DNA of 6,790 nucleotides from Deltaproteobacteria bacterium (lineage in GTDB: Bacteria > Desulfobacterota > Desulfobacteria > Desulfobacterales > ETH-SRB1): the NCBI GenBank assembly GCA_019309665.1, contig JAFDFV010000095.1, positions 1 through 6,790 of the forward strand, in the 5' to 3' direction. The notes beneath the pieces are model-generated. The model saw only the letters and a program-made list of their open reading frames with translations. It was not told where the DNA came from and did not search any database. The position numbers and the translations under genes were made by a program. This document shows, one piece after another, positions 1 through 6,290 of the stretch; positions within the stretch are counted from its first letter, which is position 1, and every line of letters starts with the position of its first letter.

Positions 1-243
<243 letters not shown>

Positions 244-325
244 AAAACTTTTGACACAAATATTGTACGTTTTTATGTGCTTATATCTAAATTTGTTAGA
301 TTTTCAGAATAGAAGATAAACATTT
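244..325 (+). other. 23S-5S internal transcribed spacer
   Basis: This is an 82-base AT-rich spacer between 23S and 5S rRNA. It contains no tRNA-like cloverleaf. A small hairpin, TCTAA/TTAGA with a 5-base loop (about 287-301), is the only structure I see. The spacer is transcribed and removed during rRNA processing. The 23S processing stem cannot be tested because its 5' half is outside the window. Confidence 0.8.
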
Positions 326-444
<119 letters not shown>

Positions 445-452
445 TTTTTTAT

Positions 453-490
453 AAACCCGGAACCATATTGGTTTCGGGTTTTTTATTTTT
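453..490 (+). terminator. Rho-independent terminator of the rRNA operon
   Basis: A 12-bp stem (453-464 with 470-481, one G-U wobble) closes a 5-base loop, ATATT. It is followed by a T-rich run, TTTTATTTTT, to 490. It lies directly after the 5S gene in the correct orientation. The minus-strand copy of the hairpin is followed by ATAAAAAATTTT, not a prompt T-tract, so I do not call it bidirectional. The T-tract overlaps the last codons and stop codon of the convergent radical SAM gene. Confidence 0.9.
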
Positions 491-2336
491 GTACAGCCAA
501 ACTAAGGTATTTTTTATTTTCTTCGAACATTAATTTCTTATCTACCATTATTCGGAGAAAAGAAATAATCTTATCATTTGGCAATTCAGGGAAATGTTCT
601 AATATTTTTTTTATTGATCGGTGATGCCGGCAGAAAAGATAGATTTCTCTGGACTTTCCTTTAAGACGGTGAGTTAATGTTTTTTTATTATTAAATTGTT
701 TTTGAATTATTATGAGAAAATCCCGACCATCCAGAAAACTGAGAATCGGCTCGAAAAAAGAATTATTTTGAAGAGATTCATATTCCATCTTCCATTTTTT
801 TATCCTTTGTTTGACAGGCTTCCAAAGTTTTTTCTGATACCCAAGATCACCTCGATATGCTTGTATTAAAAATCGGATAGAAGATATATTTTGTGGCAAT
901 AGATCTGCATAGAGCGGGTGGTTATATAATGCTTTAATTCCGAATTGTTGTGGGTTTTGCCATACCGGACTTCCAAGACCCAGCCAGAAATTAACCTGGC
1001 GCAAAGGACGAAATGGAGCTACAAATTCCAAATTTCGTAGCGTTTCTTCAACATCGTCCTTATCACTACCTGGGAATTGAAGTATAAGATTTGAATTATT
1101 CACAATTTCCAACTGTTCGCAATTTTTCATAATTTCCAAATTTTGTATGGCCGTAGTTCCCTTATTCAGTTTATTGAGCAGCCTGGTGCTGAGCGACTCT
1201 ATGCCTATCTGTACTTCACTCATTCCTGCATCACGCATTATTTTAAGATTTTCCATGGTTGTTGTAGCTCGTATTTCAGAAAAAAAACGAAAATCCTTTT
1301 TAAGCTCTTTTAATTGAGTAAAAACTTTTTTAGACTCTTTAACCGGAAGAGCATTATCAGTAAAGGCTATAGATAGAGACTTATACTTGGAAGTAAGGTT
1401 ATCAACTTCGGAAACCACTTTAGAATGGCCTTTTGATCTATAGCCATCCCACTGAAGGTTTAGATTGCAAAAAGCGCATCCCTTGATTTTTTTTGATCTT
1501 TGTGCATAGCGCCACCAGCATCCCCTGGAAATTTCAGATAAAATAGTGGGGAAAAAAGTTTTTTTTGAACCAAATGTTTGAAGCAGGTTAAAATAATCGT
1601 CATAGTCCGGCATTGGGAGACTATCCAGTGTTTCCATTTGATAGAATATATCTAAATTATCATTTTCTTTGGATTCTCTTGAGATTACACCTTTAATGGA
1701 AGGGATTTTATTTCTTTTATTAGAAATGCCGAGGTGATGTACTAATTGGCTTAAAGGTAACTCACCTTCGCCCTTGACTACGAAATCTATCTCCGGGATT
1801 AACTTAAACACCTCTTTTGATGCGCCGGCAAATGTTGAACCTCCTAATACAATTTTAAGGTCAGGATATTTTATTTTTAGTTGCTTAATGATATAAAGCG
1901 AGGAAGTTAGCTGGCACTGACATACAGAAAAACCTGCAAGACAAAATTTATTCCAGTTTATGCTTTCAATAAAAACATCGGTAACCTTTCTTACCTTTGA
2001 AACAAGTTCTTTAAAACTTGATTTGCGAAACAGAGGCTTAACTCCAGCTTCCCTATAAAAGATCTTTTCAATAGTTTTAAGTTTTTCAGGGGATAACATT
2101 GCAGCATATATAGTTTCAGCAAGCCAGGTACTTTCTGAAATAGAATGATATAGTTTATAGCCTATAGTTTCAGCCACCTTTAAATAAAAGTGATGAGCCG
2201 CTATATTGAGATAGGGGAACTGTAATTTTAAATATGCTTTCAGAGCGCCTATCTGAATGGATGGGCGGCTGAAAAGCGACCAAGGCATAGAAACAAGTAT
2301 TACATCTTTACATGTGTATGTTTGCTTAGATTTCAT
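483..2336 (-). CDS. B12-binding radical SAM protein, RiPP maturation radical SAM protein 1-like
   Basis: This cytosolic enzyme of 617 residues has an N-terminal cobalamin-binding-type domain (about 10-200). It opens with VSMPW (15-19) and RPSIQIGALKAYL (24-36), with GGS (165-167) and KGEGE (188-192) further on, and no DxHxxG motif. The radical SAM core (about 265-470) follows. SRGCWW leads to the cluster cysteines C273, C287 and C290, a C-x13-C-x2-C spacing, then NLN and YRSK. AGMSEVQIGIESLS (370-383) and QFPGSD (420-425) match later core strands. The C-terminal part (about 500-617) ends in KLMFEENKKYLSLAV, as in RiPP-maturation radical SAM proteins. By family knowledge these 4Fe-4S, SAM and probably cobalamin enzymes modify ribosomal peptides, often by C-methylation; the substrate here is unknown. 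ATG at 2336 is the first possible start after an in-frame stop, but no Shine-Dalgarno sequence precedes it. The gene lies 155 bases after glyS and may be cotranscribed. No precursor peptide gene is visible. The alternative is an uncharacterised B12 radical SAM methyltransferase of another subfamily. Confidence 0.85.
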   Translation of the reverse strand: MKSKQTYTCKDVILVSMPWSLFSRPSIQIGALKAYLKLQFPYLNIAAHHFYLKVAETIGYKLYHSISESTWLAETIYAAMLSPEKLKTIEKIFYREAGVKPLFRKSSFKELVSKVRKVTDVFIESINWNKFCLAGFSVCQCQLTSSLYIIKQLKIKYPDLKIVLGGSTFAGASKEVFKLIPEIDFVVKGEGELPLSQLVHHLGISNKRNKIPSIKGVISRESKENDNLDIFYQMETLDSLPMPDYDDYFNLLQTFGSKKTFFPTILSEISRGCWWRYAQRSKKIKGCAFCNLNLQWDGYRSKGHSKVVSEVDNLTSKYKSLSIAFTDNALPVKESKKVFTQLKELKKDFRFFSEIRATTTMENLKIMRDAGMSEVQIGIESLSTRLLNKLNKGTTAIQNLEIMKNCEQLEIVNNSNLILQFPGSDKDDVEETLRNLEFVAPFRPLRQVNFWLGLGSPVWQNPQQFGIKALYNHPLYADLLPQNISSIRFLIQAYRGDLGYQKKLWKPVKQRIKKWKMEYESLQNNSFFEPILSFLDGRDFLIIIQKQFNNKKTLTHRLKGKSREIYLFCRHHRSIKKILEHFPELPNDKIISFLRIMVDKKLMFEENKKYLSLAVQK

Positions 2337-2491
2337 AATAATAAGAAATATCGTAACACGTCAGCTCTTTAAAAAAATTCAACCTAAATTGATATGCCGG
2401 CGCCTGTTCAGGGTGATTCCATGATCGAGGCCCATGCGCTGTGGGGGGACATAGTCTATTATCTGTCCCCATTCCCAAGGAAAAATATGGA
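2337..2491. other. glyS to radical SAM intergenic gap with GC-rich island
   Basis: This is a 155-base gap between two minus-strand genes. Bases 2396-2450 are about 67% G+C, well above the AT-rich sequence around them, which suggests a remnant of inserted DNA. I see no terminator for glyS (no stem followed by a T-tract), no convincing promoter and no credible small gene. The longest minus-strand frame confined to the gap is about 18 codons and has no ribosome binding site. Confidence 0.6.
2445..2470. repeat. Inverted repeat GGGGACA / TGTCCCC
   Basis: Perfect 7-bp arms at 2445-2451 and 2464-2470 flank a 12-base spacer. The structure lies just after the glyS stop codon in the minus-strand transcript, but no T-tract follows, so it is not a standard terminator. 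It may be a REP-like palindrome or an end of a decayed mobile element; this is inference. Confidence 0.5.
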
Positions 2492-4603
2492 TTAACTATG
2501 CGTCGGCGTGGAAATTTTTGCAAAATCAGCAAACATACCGAACATGTCTGCTATATTGATAAGCAGGGCAAGCCTGTTTTCCCGAAAATCCATATCATCT
2601 GCCATAACCATGACCCCATCAAAAAAATCATCCACGACATTGCGTAGAGAAGCTATATCATAAAGCGCCTGTTCAAAAAGTCCTTTATCAAGATCGTCTA
2701 ACACCTTTTTATTGACCTTCTTGCAGGCTTCATAAAGAGCTGTCTCGCATTTATCCTGAAACAGATTTTCATCAACGTCTTTGCTTTTGGGGAGTTCGGC
2801 TTTTTTTATTATATTAACCACGCGCTTGAAAGTAATAGACAATGGCTCAAAGTCCGGCTTGGTCTTAAGCTTTTCTAACGCCTTGGTTCTGTTCCATATA
2901 TTCGGCACATGGTCTGCTGAGACACTTATCACTGCTGATATAATATCTTTTGAAAATCCTTCTTCGGAGAGAAGATGGGCGATACGATTTTTCAGAAAAG
3001 AGTAAACATTTTCAACATTTTTCTTAAACTCCTGATCGCTTTTTTGGTCAAAAAGTTTCATGCTCTTTTCTATCATCTCAACTATGGAAAAAGAAAAATC
3101 TTTGTTAAGCATGATCTGAATAATACCAATGCCCTGCCTTCGAAGCGCATAGGGATCAGAAGCCCCTGTCGGAATGAGTCCGGCAACAAAACATCCGCAT
3201 ATGGAATCAATTTTGTCGGCAATGCTGAGAATGGAACCTGTAAGCGTTTCCGGAAGCGGTCCGCCGGAATAGCTGGGTCGGTAATGCTCCTCAATTGCAT
3301 ATGCAACATCATCAGGTTCTCCGGCATTCAGGGCATAAATTCTTCCCATAACACCCTGAAGTTTTGGGAATTCAACCACTACCTGACTCACAAGATCGGC
3401 CTTGCACATCAAAGCAGCTTTTCCAACATTTTCTTTAAGATCAGGCAGATATTGTTTTAAATCAGAATCATGCGAAATTTCATCTGCCAGATATTCGGCT
3501 ATTTTTTTGACTCGTATTGCCTTTTCATACATTGATCCCAGACTGGCCTGAAAAAGAACTCTTTTCAGTTTTTCTATCCAGTCTTCAAAAGAAGATCTTG
3601 AATCACTTTTGTAAAAGAACCTGGCATCTTCCAGCCGGGCTCTGAGCACTCTTTCATGCCCTTTTGCAACAAGCGACATATCCTTTGCACGCGTATTATT
3701 AACACTAATAAAACAGGACATGAGCTTGCCTTTTTTATCAACTACACTAAAATATTTCTGATGCTCACGCATAGCAGTAATCAGAACTTCGTCAGGAAGC
3801 TCAAGAAATTTTGTATCAAACTTTCCTGCAACGACTGCCGGGTATTCAACAAGGTTGGTTACAATATCCACGAGTTCATCATCCTGCAACACCCTGCCAT
3901 TCAGAGTCTCTGCAACTTTTGCTGTCTCGCTTTCAATAATTTCCCTTCGTTTTTTTGAATCCACTATTACATAAGCTGAATCCAGCGCTTTTACGTATTC
4001 ATCCGGATTAGAAATCTTTATTTTGCAGGGTTGCATAAAACTGTGACCTGATGTGTATCTGCTGCTTTTAATATTCCCCACTATAAAAGGAATTATTTTA
4101 TTCCCCAAAAGAGCAAGTATGGTATGAACCGGTCTTGCAAATTCAACAGACAGATCCGCCCATCTCATAGTTTTGGGGAAAGGTATAGCCGTAATCACAT
4201 CAGGAAGTATGCTTTTTAGAAGAAGTCCGGTGTTCAAACCAGATTCTACTTTTTTTGCGCATAAATAAGCACCCTTCTTCGTCTCCTTGATTATTATATT
4301 TTTAACTGAAACACCGACCTTTTCAGCAAATTTTTCTGCCGCTATGGTGGGATTACCCTGTTCATCAAATCCTATATTTGCGGGAGGCCCTGTCACCTCA
4401 GTTGTAAGGGGTCTCTGCCTGCCTGAAACATTTTTTACCTCAAGAACAAGTCTTCTTGGTGTTCCAAAAGTCTCAGCAGTTCCATGTTCTATCCGTTCAT
4501 CCGCCAACTTCTTTAAAAGCATGGCTGACAATGCATTCAATGCCGGCTCTATATAACCTGCCGGAATTTCTTCAGTACCTATTTCAAGTAATAGACTGTC
4601 CAT
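2492..4603 (-). CDS. glyS: Glycine--tRNA ligase beta subunit
   Basis: This is the beta subunit of the alpha2beta2 glycyl-tRNA synthetase (glycine + ATP + tRNA-Gly to glycyl-tRNA-Gly). It carries the tRNA-binding parts and acts in the cytosol with GlyQ. It has 703 residues, close to the family's usual ~690. Landmarks in order are LLLEIGTEEIPA (4-15), TPRRL (48-52), MRWAD (146-150), EYPAVVAGKF (253-262), the block HERVLRARLEDARFF (316-330), the HD-like region around HYRPSYSGGPLPETL (440-454), ASDPYALRRQG (481-491), and the C-terminal DALR-type anticodon-binding domain with FFDGVMVMADD (660-670) and ENRLALL. The start ATG at 4603 has an AGAGG ribosome binding site at 4609-4613, five bases away. 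It lies 209 bases downstream of glyQ and is presumably in the same operon. No frameshift or missing block was seen. Confidence 0.98.
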   Translation of the reverse strand: MDSLLLEIGTEEIPAGYIEPALNALSAMLLKKLADERIEHGTAETFGTPRRLVLEVKNVSGRQRPLTTEVTGPPANIGFDEQGNPTIAAEKFAEKVGVSVKNIIIKETKKGAYLCAKKVESGLNTGLLLKSILPDVITAIPFPKTMRWADLSVEFARPVHTILALLGNKIIPFIVGNIKSSRYTSGHSFMQPCKIKISNPDEYVKALDSAYVIVDSKKRREIIESETAKVAETLNGRVLQDDELVDIVTNLVEYPAVVAGKFDTKFLELPDEVLITAMREHQKYFSVVDKKGKLMSCFISVNNTRAKDMSLVAKGHERVLRARLEDARFFYKSDSRSSFEDWIEKLKRVLFQASLGSMYEKAIRVKKIAEYLADEISHDSDLKQYLPDLKENVGKAALMCKADLVSQVVVEFPKLQGVMGRIYALNAGEPDDVAYAIEEHYRPSYSGGPLPETLTGSILSIADKIDSICGCFVAGLIPTGASDPYALRRQGIGIIQIMLNKDFSFSIVEMIEKSMKLFDQKSDQEFKKNVENVYSFLKNRIAHLLSEEGFSKDIISAVISVSADHVPNIWNRTKALEKLKTKPDFEPLSITFKRVVNIIKKAELPKSKDVDENLFQDKCETALYEACKKVNKKVLDDLDKGLFEQALYDIASLRNVVDDFFDGVMVMADDMDFRENRLALLINIADMFGMFADFAKISTPTHS

Positions 4604-4686
4604 ATCCGCCTCTATTTTTTATATCATATGTTTCGCTAGTTTTTCTTGTATTCTTTGAATTAAATGCACATTTTAAAAATTACGAG

Positions 4687-4723
4687 TGCCTAAAGTGAGC
4701 TAAAGTGCCTAAAATGCCTAAAG
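4687..4723. repeat. Tandem 9-bp repeat array, unit TGCCTAAAG
   Basis: There are four head-to-tail units: TGCCTAAAG (4687-4695), TGAGCTAAAG (4696-4705, ten bases, degenerate), TGCCTAAAA (4706-4714) and TGCCTAAAG (4715-4723). The last two and part of the second form the left arm of the long inverted repeat in the glyQ-glyS gap. Two inverted units occur in the right arm. Confidence 0.8.
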
Positions 4724-4815
4724 TTATGGTACGCCTTCGGCGTGTTAATTGATAGCATTAAGAAACCTATATAAGATGGCAGAATTCCTTAACTTTAGGC
4801 ATTTTAGGCACTTTA
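4701..4815. repeat. 115-bp element with perfect 26-bp terminal inverted repeats (MITE/REP-like)
   Basis: Bases 4701-4726 and 4790-4815 are exact reverse complements, 26 of 26. They enclose 63 bases (4727-4789) that contain a small hairpin, ACGCC-TTC-GGCGT (4731-4743). It encodes no protein. It has the form of a small non-autonomous repeat element or large REP-type palindrome; I cannot see a target-site duplication. Its right edge, bases 4813-4815, is the glyQ stop codon. In the glyQS transcript it would fold into a very stable stem between the two cistrons, but no T-tract follows, so it is not an ordinary terminator. It could affect glyS expression or mRNA processing. Confidence 0.75.
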
Positions 4816-5664
4816 AAGTTTGGCTTCTCTTTGTGCCAGATATTGTTCTGCACAAGCTCTTGCAAGATTTCTAATACGTGCAATATAACCGGTTCTTTCT
4901 GTAACGCTTATTGCTCCGCGAGCGTCGAGTATATTAAAGGTATGTGAACACTTTAAGCAATATTCGTAGGCAGGAATAACGAGCTTTCCCTTAATAATAC
5001 TCATGCCTTCAGCCTCGTATTTATTGAAAAGATCGAGCAGCATATTAACATCCGCCAGCTCAAAATTATATGTTGACTGCTCGATCTCCTGCTGGTGATA
5101 AACATCACCATAAGTTATATCGTTATTCCATTGCAAATCATAAACGTTATCCACACCCTGCAAGTACATGGAGATACGTTCAAGACCATAAGTAATTTCC
5201 ACGGATACAGGATGCAGTTCTATACTGCCTGCCATCTGAAAATATGTAAATTGAGTAATTTCCATGCCATCCAGCCAGACTTCCCAGCCAAGACCGGAGG
5301 CCCCTAGCGTGGGCGACTCCCAGTCATCCTCAACGAATCTGATATCATGCTCAAGGCTGTTTATTCCAAGTGCCTTCAGACTCTGCAAGTACTGCTTCTG
5401 AACATCTATGGGAGAAGGTTTGAGTATTACCTGAAACTGATAGTAATGTTGCAGTCTGTTTGGATTTTCACCATAACGACCATCTGTGGGACGCCTTGAA
5501 GGCTGAACATAAGCCACATTCCAGGGTTCAGGGCCAAGCACCTTTAATAGAGTTGCCGGATGAAATGTTCCAGCGCCAACCTCAATATCATATGGTTGAA
5601 CCAGCACACATCCCTTGCGTGCCCAAAACTTTTGTAACGATAATATAACCTCTTGAAAATTCAT
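4813..5664 (-). CDS. glyQ: Glycine--tRNA ligase alpha subunit
   Basis: This is the catalytic class II subunit of tetrameric glycyl-tRNA synthetase, which activates glycine with ATP and works with GlyS. It has 283 residues, against 303 in E. coli. QPYDIEVGAGTFHP (23-36), the motif 2 region with SRRPTDGRYGENPNR (56-70) and HYYQFQV (73-79), WEVWLDGMEITQFTY (127-141), motif 3 GLERISMY (160-167), YGDVYHQQE (185-193) and LDARGAISVTER (246-257) are intact. Compared from memory with E. coli, the shortfall is six residues at the N terminus, four and two in internal loops, and eight at the C terminus. The usual tail after REA (LGFP...) is missing and the protein ends REAKL. This end coincides with the edge of the inverted-repeat element. 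The ATG at 5664 has AGAGG at 5673-5677, eight bases away. It is the first gene of a glyQ-glyS operon. Confidence 0.98.
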   Translation of the reverse strand: MNFQEVILSLQKFWARKGCVLVQPYDIEVGAGTFHPATLLKVLGPEPWNVAYVQPSRRPTDGRYGENPNRLQHYYQFQVILKPSPIDVQKQYLQSLKALGINSLEHDIRFVEDDWESPTLGASGLGWEVWLDGMEITQFTYFQMAGSIELHPVSVEITYGLERISMYLQGVDNVYDLQWNNDITYGDVYHQQEIEQSTYNFELADVNMLLDLFNKYEAEGMSIIKGKLVIPAYEYCLKCSHTFNILDARGAISVTERTGYIARIRNLARACAEQYLAQREAKL

Positions 5665-5746
5665 CTCTCTTTCCTCTGTACGTTATTTGGTAACTTCTCA
5701 AAAAGTTCAATTTATGGGGTTATTTCCTGAATTTTACACGAGTTAG

Positions 5747-5775
5747 GTATTAGGCTATCTTTTTGATGTTGTCAA
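5747..5775 (-). promoter_or_regulatory. Candidate sigma-70 promoter for glyQS
   Basis: On the minus strand TTGACA (5770-5775, a perfect -35) is followed after 17 bases by TAATAC (5747-5752, a weak -10, 3 of 6). A second TTGACA sits directly upstream at 5776-5781. It lies about 85 bases before the glyQ start. An alternative pair further upstream is CCGACA (5844-5849), 17 bases, TATGAT (5821-5826). Both are predictions by eye. Confidence 0.35.
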
Positions 5776-5834
5776 TGTCAAAACCATATCATCCCTGATT
5801 CCAAGTCGTGTGAGTATAAAATCATATTGTAACC

Positions 5835-5869
5835 GTTCACGGTTGTCGGTTCACAGTTCACAGTTCACA
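5835..5869. repeat. 7-bp tandem repeat, five units of GTTCACA type
   Basis: Five head-to-tail heptamers are present: GTTCACG, GTTGTCG, GTTCACA, GTTCACA and GTTCACA, followed by a T-run. The first unit also forms part of a palindrome, AACCGT-TC-ACGGTT (5831-5844). The array is non-coding and overlaps one of the two possible -35 sites for glyQ. Heptamer arrays are prone to slippage, so copy number may vary between strains. Confidence 0.85.
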
Positions 5870-5955
5870 GTTTTTTCAATGAACTATGCAACGATTGAAG
5901 CATCTTGTTAGCTGACGAAATATCTTTATAGAACTTATGGGGCTAATCAATGTTC

Positions 5956-6011
5956 ATGCAATTTGAATAAAAATATTATACATTATGCTTGCATATTGAT
6001 GAAAATTGCAT
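5956..6011. promoter_or_regulatory. Candidate autoregulatory operator of the toxin-antitoxin pair
   Basis: Two nested symmetric structures precede the antitoxin. One is the palindrome TATGC-TT-GCATA (5984-5995). The other is a wider 9-bp inverted repeat, ATGCAATTT (5956-5964) with AAATTGCAT (6003-6011). The shared hexamer TTGCAT or its complement occurs three times, at 5956-5961, 5989-5994 and 6006-6011. Ribbon-helix-helix antitoxins commonly bind short palindromes over their own promoter, so these are plausible binding sites. No binding is shown by sequence alone. Confidence 0.4.
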
Positions 6012-6022
6012 TAAGCTATAAT
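5996..6022 (+). promoter_or_regulatory. Candidate promoter of the toxin-antitoxin operon
   Basis: A perfect -10 box, TATAAT, lies at 6017-6022. The best -35 in range is TTGATG at 5996-6001 (4 of 6), with a short 15-base spacer. Transcription would start near 6029, leaving a leader of about 13 bases that carries the AGGAG ribosome binding site at 6030-6034. Confidence 0.4.
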
Positions 6023-6041
6023 CAAAAAAAGGAGACTAAAA

Positions 6042-6290
6042 ATGCCTTCACTTCAAGTAAGAGAATTGCCGGCACAAATTTATCATAAATTGCAATCCAA
6101 AGCTCAAAAAGAACATCGCAGTTTTTCCCAGCAGGCGATTGTTGCTCTTGCAAAAGGCCTTGATATGGAAGAAAATCCTAAAAAACGTCGCGCCGCTTTA
6201 CTTAAAAGTATTATGGATGATCCGGTCGTTCTGAACAGCCAGGATGTTGCCGGCCCTGTTGATCTTATATGGAAAGACAGACAGCGATGA
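6042..6290 (+). CDS. Ribbon-helix-helix (FitA/VapB-like) antitoxin
   Basis: This 82-residue protein is probably the antitoxin of a type II toxin-antitoxin pair. It would neutralise the PIN ribonuclease encoded next and repress its own operon as a DNA-binding dimer. The N-terminal strand SLQVRELP (3-10) followed by two helices (about 11-22 and 27-40, containing HRSFSQQAIVAL) fits a ribbon-helix-helix fold. The charged C-terminal part (41-82) ends in GPVDLIWKDRQR, resembling the DPV-LIREDR-R tail that FitA/VapB-type antitoxins use to contact the toxin. ATG at 6042 has a strong AGGAG ribosome binding site at 6030-6034, seven bases away. It overlaps the toxin start by ATGA, as in tightly coupled pairs. 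The family assignment is by recognition of this pattern; the exact subfamily is uncertain. Confidence 0.85.
   Translation: MPSLQVRELPAQIYHKLQSKAQKEHRSFSQQAIVALAKGLDMEENPKKRRAALLKSIMDDPVVLNSQDVAGPVDLIWKDRQR

Larger units (their letters stand above)
5665..6041. other. Divergent intergenic region between glyQ and the toxin-antitoxin pair
   Basis: These 377 bases have no supportable gene on either strand. They hold, in order, the glyQ leader, a candidate glyQ promoter (5747-5775), a heptamer tandem array (5835-5869) and the AT-rich promoter/operator zone of the toxin-antitoxin pair (about 5956-6022). I looked for a T-box leader ahead of glyQ and saw no recognisable one. Confidence 0.7.

Noticed and set aside
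453..481. Bidirectional terminator serving the radical SAM gene as well
   Set aside because: On the minus strand the stem is followed by an A-run before only four Ts, so a standard terminator in that direction is not supported.
2380..2436. About 18-codon minus-strand mini-frame (MGLDHGITLN...) as a precursor peptide
   Set aside because: It is too short, has no ribosome binding site, and lies in the GC-rich remnant sequence.
2326..2532. 68-codon minus-strand frame spanning the end of glyS, the gap and the start of the radical SAM gene, considered as a RiPP precursor
   Set aside because: More than a fifth of it overlaps glyS in another frame. It lacks a ribosome binding site, a leader-like N terminus and a Gly-Gly cleavage site, and its end runs into the radical SAM start.
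4701..4815. The long inverted repeat as an intrinsic terminator between glyQ and glyS
   Set aside because: No T-tract follows the stem on either strand, the 63-base loop is too long, and termination here would cut off glyS.
5665..5830. T-box or glycine riboswitch leader for glyQS
   Set aside because: I found no T-box consensus bulge, no specifier stem-loop, no paired glycine aptamer cores and no terminator next to the start codon.
5835..5869. CRISPR array
   Set aside because: The units are 7 bp and directly adjacent, with no spacers and no cas genes nearby.
6269..6286. Upstream ATG of the toxin, adding MERQTA
   Set aside because: It has no ribosome binding site, lies inside the antitoxin coding sequence, and precedes the canonical PIN first strand. 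The ATGA overlap at 6287 fits better.
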